DNA of 64,000 nt from positions 97,351,161 to 97,415,160 of the forward strand of contig NC_051083.1 in assembly GCF_004664715.2 (NCBI RefSeq), read 5' to 3'. Under the pieces are notes generated by a model. It worked only from the letters and a program-made list of their open reading frames with translations. It had not been told where the DNA came from and searched no databases. Source of the stretch: Peromyscus leucopus (lineage: Eukaryota > Chordata > Mammalia > Rodentia > Cricetidae). Made by a program: the position numbers and the translations under genes. Below, one piece after another: positions 1 through 14,151 of this stretch (position 1 is its first letter; the number at the start of each line of letters is the position of its first letter).

Positions 1-2804
<2,804 letters not shown>

Positions 2805-2919
2805 CACGCTTCGTGGGCTGTTACAGTCAATGGATTTATCAACACTGAAATGTTATCCTCCTGGCCAGCCAGAAAAATTTTCTGCATTTTTGGATAAAGT
2901 TGTTGGATTACAAAAATAA
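2805..2919 (+). CDS. ALG13: ALG13 terminal coding exon of the short, transferase-only isoform
   Basis: The first base completes AG|C (Ser). The exon then encodes [20 protein letters not shown] and ends with KVVGLQK and TAA at 2917-2919, as in the human 165-residue isoform. The acceptor is a clear pyrimidine tract ending TTTTAG. This exon supplies the end of the complete transferase subunit, the form thought to pair with ALG14. It carries no 3' donor and runs into its own 3'UTR. Confidence 0.95.
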
Positions 2920-3000
2920 ACTCTCAACACTTTAAAATACCCCTAAATCCAGTTTATGGGATGTGATTAAATCAAAATAAATTTATGGCATGTATTTGTA
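2920..3000 (+). promoter_or_regulatory. ALG13: 3'UTR and poly(A) signal of the short ALG13 isoform
   Basis: AATAAA lies at 2976-2981, 57 nt past the stop, followed by a GT/T-containing stretch (tgtatttgta). This fits alternative terminal-exon polyadenylation that ends transcription units before the OTU exons. The exact cleavage site is inferred. Confidence 0.7.
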
Positions 3001-3253
3001 GAGCATTACAGATTAATATATTTACTATAAAAATAGAATATATGGAACTTTGTGGCATAAACGTTACACTTGGGTCCAAATCCTAATTTCACTAAATTTT
3101 TGAGATTTCCCTGACATTGAATATGTAGTGAGTCCCTAACATTGAAAATGTAGTCTTCATAGTTTTGTCCTAAAATCTTAAATGGCTGATCGCGTAAAAA
3201 AAACAACAACAAAAAACAAAAAACAAAAACCAAAAAACAAACAAAAAAAACCC

Positions 3254-3385
3254 CCAAGCCTGGCAGTGATGGTGTACACCATTAATTCCAGACCTTAGGA
3301 GGCTGAGGCTTGAGTTCAAGGCCAGCCTGGTCTACAGAGAGAAACCTGTTTCCAAAAACCTAAGCAAAACAAAAGCAAAACCAAA
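3254..3385 (+). repeat. B1 SINE, diverged
   Basis: Plus-oriented: 'cctggcagtgatggtgtacacc', 'ttgagttcaaggccagcctggtctacagag', then an A-rich tail. It sits just past the short-isoform poly(A) region, after an A-rich/CAAA tract at 3196-3250. Confidence 0.8.
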
Positions 3386-3727
3386 ACAATTTGAAAATGT
3401 TACTAAAAATCAGATATTACTTTAGATGTTCCTTTGAAGAAAAAAATGAAACGCTAACAATGTAACATTTGGTGAGAAAGTCAGAATCTGTAGGTTTATA
3501 ATCTTAAGAGACAGCTTTTTTTGTATTAAGCAGGAAAAAAATGGGTTTGCTTTGTGAAAGCTAGTAGTTTTCTGAAAAAGATGATCAAAGTAAATGATCT
3601 ACTGTACTTTGGAGTAACTTTTATCTTGAAGAATAAAGTAGATATGTTCACCTTTTGAACTTCTGATCCTTCAAGTGCTGGGATTACAGGCACACTCTAC
3701 CATGCCTGGTAATATTTGTTCCTCTGA

Positions 3728-4038
3728 GAAGGGCTAGAGAGATTGCTCAGTGAAGAAAGTGTACTTGTACAAGTGTGAGGACCCGAGTTTGCATCTTCAT
3801 AATCAACATTAATCAGGCATGTTAGTGTGTATCTAGAATCCCTTTGCCTATGACGAGATGGTAGAGACAGAGTCCTGGAATACAGTGGTTTTGTAGCCTG
3901 GTGTTTGCAATAGTGAATGGCAAGAGATCCTGTATCAAACAAGGTAGAAAGTAAAAGACAGCCTGAGGTTTTCCTCTTATCTCCTCCAGCTCACCATGGC
4001 GCACATGCCTACATTCAAATGAATGCATACACACATGT
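3728..4038 (+). repeat. B2/B3-family SINE, diverged
   Basis: The head 'gggctagagagattgctcagtg' is a decayed tRNA-derived SINE A-box region, followed by B3-like body sequence and a CACA-rich end. A partial minus B1 (about 3650-3708) precedes it. Confidence 0.55.
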
Positions 4039-4057
4039 AAGTAGATTGTGATAATCT

Positions 4058-4223
4058 TTTTTTTTTTGTTTTTTTGTTTTTTTCAAGACAGGGTTTCTCT
4101 GCGTAGCTTTGCGCCTTTCCTGGAGCTCACTTGGTAGCCCAGGCTGGCCTCGAACTCACAGAGATCCGCCTGGCTCTGCCTCCCCAGTGCTGTGATTAAA
4201 GGCGTGCGCCACCACCGCCCGGC
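4058..4223 (-). repeat. B1 SINE
   Basis: Poly-T, 'gacagggtttctctgcgtagctttgcgcc', then 'attaaaggcgtgcgccaccaccgcccggc'. This is a minus-oriented, full-length cricetid B1. Confidence 0.92.
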
Positions 4224-4297
4224 AGAATGTGATAATCTTAACAATGCTTTAAAGAATAGAGAATAAATCCAAAGATATAACAGTATGACTTGGTTGT

Positions 4298-4568
4298 TAT
4301 TTTTTTTTTTTTTTTACATTTTTAATTTTTGTGTATGTGTGGATATGTGCTTGTGGATAGTCAGAAGACAATTGGGATCATTTCTCTCCTTCGGCCATGT
4401 TAGTCCCTGGGATCAAATGTGGGTCTCGAGGCTTGCTTGGCAGCAGGACATTTGCTGGTGATCAGTTTCACTAGTCCATTTGTTTGGATAGAGGTAGTGG
4501 GGTTTGAACCTAGGACCATGCACATACTAGGTATACGCTCTACCACTGAGCTACATCCTCTGCCTGCT
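4298..4568 (-). repeat. B3-like SINE followed by an ID-like fragment
   Basis: Poly-T, then 'tcagaagacaattgggatc' and 'cttggcagcag' (B3 type, minus). Next comes 'gaacctaggaccatgcacatactagg' with 'ctctaccactgagctacatcc', the reverse complement of an ID/tRNA-Ala-like head. Confidence 0.6.
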
Positions 4569-4587
4569 GTCAGTTTTTACAGTCGCC

Positions 4588-4970
4588 ATCTGGGGCCTAG
4601 AGAGCTCAGTGGTTGAGTTGTATTTCAGAGGATGTAAATTTAGTTCTTAGTTCTTCCCATATGTTAACTGCTTGTAACTCCCATCTCCAGGATATCAAAT
4701 GCCCTAGTCTGGTCTCTGCACATTTATACTCAAACAGATAAACAGAAAAAAATAAATCTTCTTAAAAAGTTATTAGGAATTGTACCTGAAGCTGGAGAGA
4801 TGGCTCTGTTTAAGAGTACTTGATGCTCTTTTAGAGGGCCCGGGTTTGATTATCAATATCCATATTGCAGAGTATCTTACCCACTCTGGCCTTTGGAGAC
4901 CAGGCTTGTGTATGGTGTACAGATACACAGATAAAACACCACACACACATAAAATTAAAAAATACCCTCT
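4588..4970 (+). repeat. Two tandem B2/B3-like SINEs
   Basis: One head is at 4588 ('gggcctagagagctcagtgg') and a second at 4790 ('gctggagagatggctctgttt'). Each is followed by a diverged body and an A-rich/CACA tail. Confidence 0.6.
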
Positions 4971-4986
4971 ACAGTGATGAAACATA

Positions 4987-5590
4987 TAACAGAATTTGGC
5001 AATTTGTGTTCATAAAAATTTTACAAATTTATATATGATTAAATACATGATTTTTAAATTATAAGAATTATAAGAACTCAATACATTGTGAAATTTCTGA
5101 GTTTGCTCTCAGAACTTTTAAGATGTAGTAGTTCTTTGCTAGAAATTTTAGATATAGTTTATCCATAAAAGAAATTTAAGAGCTCGGCATTATGGCTGTA
5201 ATCCCAGCATTCAGAAGTCAGCTGTGCTACATAATTAGTTTCAGGTTACCCTGAGCCTACATGGTAAGAAAAAAAAAACGTCAGTCAATAGTGTGACTGT
5301 ACAGGCATACCTTGTTTCAAACATTTTACTTGTGATGAATTTACATACTTTAGATTTATTTTCCTGATTGACCTTTACTTGGACTGATGTTAAATTTTTA
5401 TTGGTGGTAAAAATGAGTTCCTGAGAAAGTACTCTGTAGTCAGGAAAAAGCCACTTGGAATTAAAATTTTGGTGAGAATTAGATATCTAAGTGTGAGTAG
5501 TCCACATCTCCATAGGTGAGAATTAATAGGAAATGTACCTTTATTATATTTAGTTAATGTTTTAACATGTTTTTATATTTTTAATTTTAA
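4987..5590 (+). other. ALG13 intron, mostly unique
   Basis: AT-rich sequence. The only recognisable item is a very degraded B1-like patch at about 5178-5275 ending in a short A-run. Confidence 0.4.
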
Positions 5591-5745
5591 TTTTTTTTTT
5601 TGTTTTTTGAGACGGTTTTTCTGTGTAACAGCCCTAGCTGTCCTGGAACTCACTGTGTAGTCCAGGCTGCTCTCAAACTCACTGAGATCCGCCTGCCTCT
5701 GCTTCCAAGTGCTGGGATTAAAGGTATGTGCCACCACTGCCTGGC
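5591..5745 (-). repeat. B1 SINE
   Basis: Poly-T, 'gagacggtttttctgtgtaac', 'tgtagtccaggctgctctc', 'gggattaaaggtatgtgcc', 'ctggc' end. Minus orientation, Mus-like 'agccctagctgtcctgg' subtype. Confidence 0.88.
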
Positions 5746-6139
5746 AACATTTTTTTTTTAAAATGTATATTCCAATTTGTATGCATGCCTGTGCCCGAGG
5801 ACAAACTCGGGGTTTATCCTCAAATACCATCCACCTCTAGGATGGTCTCTCACTGGCCAGTTCATTAACTAGAGTGGCTGGCCAGTGAGCCACAGTGATC
5901 CTCTTGTTTCCACTTCCTCAGTTCTGAGTTTATAAGCCCATTGTATCATGTATAGCATTTTTATGTGTTTGGTGGGACATTAACTCAAGTCATATTCCCA
6001 GCCTTTCACCAGCTCTACACTAATATTTTAGAAAAGGTTTTATTCACATCCAGAGATAGAATCCTAATGTTTAATGTTTCTTTTAAACCACCTATCTCAT
6101 TTGAGAAAAAATGTAAAGTTTATGTTGCTTACTTAGACT

Positions 6140-6325
6140 TTTATTTATTTTTATTTTATTTTTTAATTTTTATTACGTATACAGCATATATGACAGCAGG
6201 CCAGAAGAGGGCACCAGATCTCATTACTGATGGTTGTGAGCCACCATGTGGTTGCTGGGAATTGAACTCAGGTCCTCTGGAAGAGCAGTCAGTGCTCTTA
6301 ACCGCCGAGCCATCTCTCCAGCCCA
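6140..6325 (-). repeat. B2 SINE
   Basis: The block 'gccagaagagggcaccagatct', 'gagccaccatgtggttgctg', 'gagccatctctccagccc' is the reverse complement of the B2 body and tRNA-derived head. Confidence 0.9.
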
Positions 6326-7081
6326 TTTAGCCTTTTAAATGACTTTGTGGCTTGAAGGACCATAGAGCATCAGAAATAGTCTATTCAAATATCATACCTG
6401 GAAAAGCACCAGGCTTCCAATTATTTAATACTTAACTGCTAGACCACATAATGTAGACTTAGTTATTCAAAAATTAATCGTTTGTTGTATGTGGTAATAT
6501 TTCTTGCTATACCTTTGTGATTTTATTTTTATTGTGAGGTTTTAAGTCAAGATAGTTTGAATTTTACTTGACAAGAGTTTCTCAGAATTTGTCTAAGTCT
6601 TGTAGTTTCTCAACTGAGGAAAGACAACAGAGGTTACAATTTGCTCTAGAAAACAACCTTTTGCCAGAAATACTATTAGAAACCTTGAATAAGTCCTGCA
6701 TTTTTTCTTACCATACCATAATATTTTTTTAAAGATTTTTATTTTTATTTTATAGTTTCCCCACTTAGTTACTTTAACTCAGGGACATTTTTTAATTTAA
6801 TTTTTTCTACAGTTGTGCTTTATTTCAACAGTAGTAATTTTACACCCAGAGTTTCCTTGGTGTTTGACAACCCTACTTAGAACTCAAACTTGTGATTCGA
6901 GTTTTGGAAATTTTAAAAAATGCTGAGTAGGATCAGTGCTAGAGGACTGTCTTAATTGGCTTAATTCACTTTAATAAGATAATTATATAGACTATTAGAG
7001 GTAGAAGAGATCTGGAAAATAGTACTATTGTATAAACAGGCTAAAAAGTTTACATGTTACTAGTTCTTATGAAAAGACAAT

Positions 7082-7246
7082 TTTTTTTTTTGTTTTTTTG
7101 TTTTTCGAGACAGGGTTTCTCTGTGTAGCTTTGCGCCTTTCCTGGGACTCACTTGGTAGCCCAGGCTGGCCTCGAACTCACAGAGATCCGCCTGGCTCTG
7201 CCTCCTGGAGTGCTGGGATTAAAGGCGTGCGCCACCACTGCCTGGC
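7082..7246 (-). repeat. B1 SINE with recognisable target-site duplication
   Basis: Full minus B1 with the 'gctttgcgcctttcctgg' variant. 'atgaaaagacaattt' before the poly-T and 'atgaaaaaacaatttt' after the element are near-identical and mark the duplicated target. Confidence 0.92.
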
Positions 7247-7262
7247 CATGAAAAAACAATTT

Positions 7263-9195
7263 TATTTGAAATATTTCTGAATAAAGTTAAGTGTAGTTTA
7301 AAGTCACTGGGTAGGTGGAATGCTGTTTAATACTTTTTTTTTAGTGTTAATTAGATTTTCAGATATAAGGAGGCAAAAAAAATGGATTGTTGGAAATTGA
7401 TACCATGGACAGATTCAGAAGTGATTTGACTAATCCTAGAACATTTATAGTGTTTGAGTATCTGCGAGGTGATGTTATGAGATGACATTGGGAATTGGAA
7501 ATTTTAGATTTGATGCTTATAATTGGTTCAAAGTGAGCTGGAATGGTTGGAAGGAACTGCAAGTCTAACCAATGAACTTGTTACAAGGTTCTGGGACATA
7601 AAAAAGTAGATGTTTGATTTTGATTTTAGATACTTAAAGATTTAAGTCATTGGCACAAAGGACAATGTAAAAAAGACTAAAGTCAGGAATGGCTAAAGTT
7701 ACTGTAGGTATTTTCTTTTGCTGTTAGTGTGGTATTAGCATTCAGTCCATGTTGGTCATGTAACAATTTCCAGAGATGACTATAAATCTGCATATGATCT
7801 GGTAAATGAGGTATGGGCAGAGTATTTGAAATTGGCTTGTGGAAAATATTTGAAATGGGTAATGGTGATAACCATGTGGCGAGCCAATTTGTGGTGTATA
7901 AAAGAACATTTTTCTGAGAGACAAGGGAAGGAAGAACAACAGTTGTGGTTAACACTTGCTAAGTGCTGATGTATTGGTACTTATTCAGTGTACTTTACAT
8001 ATGAATGTTTAATCTCTGTAGTAGTCTTAGAAAGCAGTTTAATATTGTCCCATTTTGCAGATGAAGAAATGAGTCTTTTATCTAAGGGTCCAAGCAATGG
8101 GGAATAATCCGGGAATGGTAATTGGAGAACTGGATTCTTAGTGTGTGTTCCTCATTAATTGGTATAATTACATCACTATCTCCTAAATTACACATTTATA
8201 TTAGTCATAGATACAGGGCCTTGTTGGGGTGTTTTACAGTGCTATTTTAAAGCATCCTGTTATTCATAGAATCCATGGGAAGAAATTCTCCCAATTGGTT
8301 TACCTGATTACAAGTAAGTTATATGCTGCTGTTTTCCTTAAATATTTGTGTTTCGAAGTTATCTTTTGGCACTATTTCCTTCACACGTTTTTCTGGGCAT
8401 TTTCATCATTCCCAAAGGCTTTACTATTACATATCTTATGACAGCTCACCAAGCACTCCTCAGCAGCCTTTAATATTGCTAAATAGGCATTGTGAATCTT
8501 AAAGATGGCAGTGTTTATTAAAATTTTGGATTTGCCTTGTAATAACCTTTTAAAGAGTAATAACTTATAGAACACCTTGATTTAGAATGCTGGTTTTTAA
8601 AATGAGCTCTGTGGACTAGTAGCCTTAGCATCACGCGTCATCTGGGAACTTTTTAAAAATAATAAATACAAGTCCTCTGAGAACCACTATTCTAGAAATA
8701 TACAGGACAGTAGTTCGTTGGGGAAAACGGCCAATTGAGATTTCAAGTGTAGTATCATTCAAGGGCGGTATACATTTATACCCTGAAGTTGCTTTCTGTT
8801 ACATGCAAATGAAGTAAAGTATTGGCCCATCATAGGTCTTTAAAAAAATTCTGTTTTACTGAGTTAAAGACTATAACCTATACTTTACCATTTCTGAGCT
8901 TTCCATATCTCTTGTGCTTTATATGCAATTTTTACAATTATGCAAATGAGTTTTAGTTTTGTAGTATTAACTGATTAGATGTGAGAATTGAATGTCTTGC
9001 GATTATTCAAAACCCAGTCATCTTTAAAACAAATGTCTCTTGTGGCTGTAAAATTCTTCTTATTTATTTACTGCAATTATTGGGCTATTCTGTTTTCTGT
9101 TCACTAATGTTTTAAGCTTGATTGTGGTGGTATTTTGTTTGTACTCTAACAAAGTATGACTGAAGATCAAAGGGCAGAGCCAGCCACTAGATTAA
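7263..9195 (+). other. ALG13 intron, no feature recognised
   Basis: Unique-looking AT-rich sequence. I see no exon with homology to ALG13, no RNA gene and no clear interspersed repeat. Confidence 0.4.
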
Positions 9196-9199
9196 CCAT

Positions 9200-9405
9200 A
9201 GAGGCTAAGCAGTGGCAGCACACACCTTTAAACCCAGCACTTGGGAAGAGGAAGCAGGAAGATCAGGAGTTCAAGGCCACTCTGGGCTACACAAGATTGA
9301 ATCTATCTAAAAGAGAGACAGAGCCAAGCAGTGGTGGTGGCTCATACCTTTAATCCCAATAATAGGGAGCTGGAGACAGGAACATAAGGTGAGAGTGGAG
9401 ACAGG
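9200..9405 (+). repeat. Two adjacent diverged B1 monomers
   Basis: 'gctaagcagtggcagcacacacctttaa...gttcaaggccactctgggctac' is followed at about 9325 by 'gccaagcagtggtggtggctcatacctttaatccc'. Both are plus-oriented. Confidence 0.65.
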
Positions 9406-10174
9406 ATCTCAGAGCCATTCAGTCTGAGGATTTGGTAGAGGTAAGAAGTCTTTCTAGTGGATGGCTGCTCTGCTTCTGTGATCTTTCAGCATTTACCCCG
9501 ATATCTGGATCTGGGTTTTAAGACCATAATTAGGATTCGTGCTACACTTGACTTTTGTAATTAGGATAATACTTGTAAATTCAAGAACTAAGTAGTTTCT
9601 TGGAAATTTATCATAAGAAATGTATTGTTATGTTCTACTCCAGTATGCCTGATTCTGCATCTTATATTTTGTGTGTTTTATAAATAGTATGCTCAAGTTT
9701 TTACTTTTGAACTTAAATATTGTCTATAGGCCTACATGGAGAAACTATTAAAATTAATATTCTTAATTGACAAGTTATAATTTATACATTTATAGAGTAT
9801 AGTGTCATACATTGACCTGCATGCAATGTGGGATGATTAAATCAAGCTAACATATCCTTTCTTTTACCTATCATTTTATGGTGAAATATTTGAAATGTAA
9901 TGGTGATAATTTGAAATATATATTATTGACTGTGCTCATCCTGATGTTTACTAAATCTCAGACATGCCTCTTATCTAAAATTTTGTAGCATTTTAATCAA
10001 CTTCCTAGTCTCCATTAACCACTCAAGGTGCAAGCTCTTTTAACTATTCCTTTACTTCTATGATTTTAACTTTTTTATAGATTCTAGATAGGTCATACAG
10101 TAGTGGATTTTCTGTGCCGAATTCTACACTTAAGGTGGATGTTAGAAATTAACCAGGTGTCTCCGCCACCCTCC

Positions 10175-10314
10175 CACCCCCAGAGTTTCTTTGTGTAGCC
10201 CTGGTTGTCCTGGAACTAGCTCTGTAGACCAGGCTGGCCTGGAACTGACAGAGGTACACCTGCCTCTGCCTTCCGAGTGCTGGGATTAAAGGCATGTGCC
10301 ATCACCACCTGGGC
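10175..10314 (-). repeat. B1 SINE
   Basis: 'agtttctttgtgtagccctggttgtcctgg', 'accaggctggcctggaactg', 'gggattaaaggcatgtgcc'. Minus orientation with a C-rich junction in place of a clean poly-T. Confidence 0.85.
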
Positions 10315-10654
10315 AAAATTAACCAGTTTTTAAAGAGAATAATTCAGTAATTTTTAGTGAAGCCATTAGGAAAGATTTTCAGATTTTTATCTTTCTAAAA
10401 AGATTGTGCTTGTTTGTTTTCAGTGCCTGTTCCCACCACAGTCTGATTTTTATCTAGATTTGCCTTTTTGGCATATTTCATATCCCACATCTTTGCATCT
10501 GGCTTTTTTAGGACTAGTTTTTTCACACTTGTGTTCACACTTGTATAGCCTTCCCAGTAGGTGTGTAATTGTCTTATTGTGATTTTAATTTGCATTTTCC
10601 TATTGACTAATCATCTTAAACATCATCTAATTACTTATCAGCCATTTTTACTCT

Positions 10655-11070
10655 CTTCCTCCCTTTCAGACAGAGATTCTAGCCCAGCCTGGCTTCAAAC
10701 TCTCTGTTTAGTAGAGAATATTCTTAAACATCCTGATCTTCTTGGAGCTAGCTCCTAAAGCTGGGATATTATACACAACATGTATAATTATGCCAACTTA
10801 ACTACAATGATAACTCCCCCTTCATTTACCTTTAGTAAAACACTGAAATATTTTGCCCATTTAAAAAACTGGATTGTTCATTGCTAACTTTATTTGTGTA
10901 GCAGAGACCAGCCTCAAACTTACTATGTAGCTGCAGGTGGTTGGGAATGTCTGAAAACCTGCCTCTACTCCTGGAGATCATGCCAGATTTGTGTGTTTTC
11001 CTGAGGATTGAACTTAGGGTCTCTAGCATGCTAGGTAAGCACTGTAGCAGCTGCGTTACATGCCCAGTCC
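10655..11070 (-). repeat. Old B1/ID-related fragments
   Basis: Weak B1-like words at 10660-10760 and 10895-10985. Then 'gaggattgaacttagggtctc' and 'gcatgctaggtaagcactg' at about 11003-11045, reverse complement of an ID-like head. Boundaries are uncertain. Confidence 0.4.
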
Positions 11071-11764
11071 ACTTTTAATAGTTTTTCAATACAAATATTT
11101 TTTGTTAGATATGTGAAATGCGTGTATTTTACCCTAGTTTGTAACTTCTATTGTCACTTGCCTGACAATTTCATTTGAAGAGCAAAAGTTAATTTTTGTG
11201 AAAGTCCAATCTGTATGCCCTTTAAAACCTTGCCTTACCCAAGGGTCCTGAGTGTTTTCTCTTAAAACATTTTTAGGAACTTTAATTTTATGCATGGATT
11301 TCCAATTATTTGTGGTTCAGAAGCTAAAATATACAGTACACAAGGGTACAGGGAGGCTCCCTTGCAGCTTTTCTCTTGCTGCCTTAACCTTCCCTTGGGA
11401 GGCAGCTGCTGTCCGGATAATACAGAAACTTTTTAGATCTGGTCTGCTTTGCATTAACAAAGTGTGAGATTCAGGTCTAGGGTTCATTTTTCCATTATGA
11501 ATGGCCAATCCTTGCACTATTTGATATACATGATTGTATTATCTATTGTATTGCCTTTGTTGCTTTGTCAAAAATAAATTGACTTTTTTATATTTGTTGC
11601 TTGTTTACCTAGTATGTACTTTTCTTTCTCTTCGTGTCTTACTGTTAAGGATTTTTCGGATCTTTCTTTCTCGGTTTCCCCTATATTTTGGTTGTCTTCC
11701 TGACTCCTTCCCTTCCAATTCTTTTCTCAGTGGAAGTATATGAATAGGATTTGTTGAGTTTTTT

Positions 11765-11934
11765 GTTTTTTTTTTTTTTTGTTTTTTTTTTTTTGGAGAC
11801 AGGGTTTCTCTGTGTAGCTTTGCGCCTTTCCTGGAACTCACTCTGTAGCCCAGGCTGGCCTGGAACTCACAGAGATCCACCTGCCTCTGCCTCCCGAGTG
11901 CTGGGATTAAAGGTGGGTGCCACCACTGCCTGGC
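11765..11934 (-). repeat. B1 SINE with target-site duplication
   Basis: Poly-T with G interruptions, then a full cricetid B1 in minus orientation. 'tttgttgagtttt' before it and 'tttgttgaggttt' after it mark the target duplication. Confidence 0.93.
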
Positions 11935-11999
11935 TTTGTTGAGGTTTTAAACCCATGTTTAATTTAAAGTTCAGTAGATGTACAGAATTTGTATTTTAG

Positions 12000-12091
12000 G
12001 GGTTGGGGATTTAGCTCAGTGGTAGAGCGTTTGTCTAGCAAGCACAAGGCCCTGGGTTCCGTCCTCAACTCTGGAAAATTAAAATAAAAAA
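12000..12091 (+). repeat. ID SINE (BC1/tRNA-Ala-derived)
   Basis: 'ggggatttagctcagtggta' (A box), 'ctagcaagcacaaggccctg' and 'gggttccgtcctc' (B box), then an A-rich tail. The flanking target duplication 'agaatttgtattt' is at 11984-11996 and 12092-12104. Confidence 0.93.
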
Positions 12092-12104
12092 AGAATTTGT
12101 ATTT

Positions 12105-12970
12105 GGTTTTTACTTGTAGAATATGACAAAATAAATTAACTTTTTAATTGTAATCCTTAAGTCTTTCTTAGTAAATTAGTGATCTTAAAAAATGATGGTC
12201 CTTTCTATAACCAAACAGTATGGTTCAGAATTTATACAAAGTTTCTGTATTATGGTTTCTTTAGAAAAGAAACAAGGTAATATGAATTTGGTGTGGTAAG
12301 GAAAATCAAAATTTCATTTCCCGTCTACCATGATTTTATTTCATTCTTAAATTATAAGTGATGGTCCTTGTTTTTTCCTATAGACAGTAGTCATAATTAC
12401 TACTGACTCACATATAGAGGAATAACAGTTTTGATAGCTGCCTTACATTGCAAAGCCTCTAAAGTCAACTCTTTATTTAGAGTATCCATGTAGATAAGAC
12501 CTTACATATTTAATTTAGTGTGTTACCACTGTACAAATGGGTAAAGTATAACTTTAACATTTCTAGACCAGTAGGAAAAGCAAGCTTTTGACTTATTTAT
12601 TCATTTGTTTATTTGTGGTGCTGGTAATGAATCTAGTGTACAAGAACCTAGTATACAAGGTTTATCATTGAGCTGTATGTCCCTAAAACTTACTTTTTAA
12701 CACTTTGAGTAAGAGGAGGGCTGTATTTTGGCATTTACGTAAAAATAAGATACTTGATGCCAGAGTGAAATAATAGAAATGGTGTCCCCCCACCACCACC
12801 CTCAGGATTCGAGCACTTTTTTTTTTTCCTGGCAAAGTACCTTAATAACATGTTAAAACATGTAATAACATGTCAAACATCAATAATGTGCCATTAAATC
12901 TTAAATGCACATTTTTAAAAGTTTCTGTGTAAGATACTCATTTTATACTGCTTCCATTGTTTCCACTTGT
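12105..12970 (+). other. ALG13 intron, no feature recognised
   Basis: Unique AT-rich sequence. There is a CCCCCCACCACC patch at 12786-12801 and a short degraded ID-like minus segment near 12615-12685. Confidence 0.35.
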
Positions 12971-12974
12971 TAAA

Positions 12975-13165
12975 GATTTGTTTTTATTTTTAATGAAATA
13001 TATTTGATTGTGTGGATATGTGCACTCTGCATGTGAGTGCAGATGCTCATGGATATCAGGGGAATTACAGGTGGTTGTGACCCACTTGGCGTGGGTGCTG
13101 GGAGTTGAACCCTAGTTCTTTGCAGCATCTGCTTTTAACTGTGAGCCATCTCTAGCTCTCACTGT
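12975..13165 (-). repeat. B2/B3-like SINE, diverged
   Basis: 'tggatatgtgcactctgcatgtgagtgcag', 'tgggtgctgggagttgaaccc' and 'gagccatctctagctc' correspond to a minus-oriented B2/B3 body and head. Confidence 0.65.
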
Positions 13166-13379
13166 TTTCAATTAAATGCTTCTCCATGTTCTGTTAGTAC
13201 TATGCAGCAACTTGACATTCCTCAAGAATTATATCGTGATTTCCTAGCATTATTAGTGGATTTATTTTCAGTGGTCCTAATAGACAATTTTTTATCTTGA
13301 ATTAAATGAGTTGACTTTATTCTCATACTTGAAACAGTTGCTTGGCATTTTTACTTTGCTTGAAGTGTGACCTTCTTCC

Positions 13380-13791
13380 CAGAAGATGGAGGCCTCTCCC
13401 CTTTTCTTTGTCTTTTAAAAAAGTTGTTTTTAATACTAAAGAGAATTAGTTAAATGTCCCACCCCTAGTTCCCTCAAACTCTGGAGGGCTTCTGAAGGAC
13501 AGAAGGTATTTGGAGATTCTGGGAGTGATCTCTAAACTTTGCGTCGTGGAGTAGGCTGTTTTACACACGTGAGCCTTTTTGTAATCTTTGCAGCCTCCTG
13601 AAGTAGCTTCCCCATGCTTAATTGCAGATGAGTTTTCTTTAGATCCCCAGAGTTGCAGCTGCTTAGTCACTTTATTCCTTTAGCTGATTTTGATAGTCCC
13701 AGCTTTCTGTAACTGTTTAAATTCTTCTGCCCTTGTCTCTTCAAGTTTCTTACTCTTTGGAGCATCTGCTCTTCGTTTTTGTTTTCCACAG
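13380..13791 (+). promoter_or_regulatory. ALG13: Candidate internal promoter and 5' region of the OTU-Tudor transcript
   Basis: A repeat-free stretch, less AT-rich than its surroundings, directly before the OTU exon. It holds an E-box CACGTG at 13567-13572 and pyrimidine-rich segments. No TATA box or CpG island is apparent. The call rests on the inferred need for a separate start once the fusion frame is broken. Confidence 0.25.
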
Positions 13792-14151
13792 GGTCCTGTC
13801 TTGTCCTGCGCCAGTCAGCCTCTTGCTTCTGCTTCTGGGAAGTGCCAAGATTTTGCAGCCCTGCCTCAACTGCCTTCTGCCTAGACCTTGAGCTGTTTGA
13901 GATACCTGCCTACACCAGCTCCAGTACTTGCCGCCACTGCCTGTTCCTCCCTGCATTCTGTGTTTTCTTCTTTTTCACCCCTCTGTTCCTTTCTCCTCAC
14001 CCCATGCACAATGCATAAAGGATGGAAAAAGTACTGCGGCCAGAAGTCTTTGAATGAGGCATCAATGGATGAATATTTAGGCAGTTTAGGGCTGTTTCGA
14101 AAGGTGATTGCCAAGGATGCCTCTTGCCTTTTTCGGGCTATTTCCGAGCAG
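13792..14151 (+). CDS. ALG13: ALG13 exon joining transferase to OTU; frame broken; OTU start ATG at 14011
   Basis: Acceptor 'ttttccacag'; donor GTAAAT after GAG CAG. From the ATG at 14011 it encodes [20 protein letters not shown] and then the OTU catalytic segment [10 protein letters not shown] (D36, C39), closely matching human. Upstream, pieces similar to human (GKCQD, AAL) lie in the OTU frame but are separated from the ATG by TAG at 13882-13884. The phase carried in from exon 414-552 instead reads 32 codons and meets TGA at 13889-13891. The fusion protein known from human therefore cannot be made through this exact splice. The reliable coding part is 14011-14151. Confidence 0.85.

Noticed and set aside
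7098..7280. Short ORFs reading [15 protein letters not shown] and similar, seen many times
   Set aside because: They are translations of minus-oriented B1 SINEs (also at 11751, 50863 and others).
12000..12091. tRNA-Ala gene
   Set aside because: A and B boxes are present, but the sequence has an A-rich tail, flanking target duplications and no cloverleaf 3' half. It is an ID SINE. The same holds for 45848-45938.
13446..13670. Minus-strand ORF before the OTU exon
   Set aside because: No recognisable product. It lies in the putative regulatory region and looks like chance.
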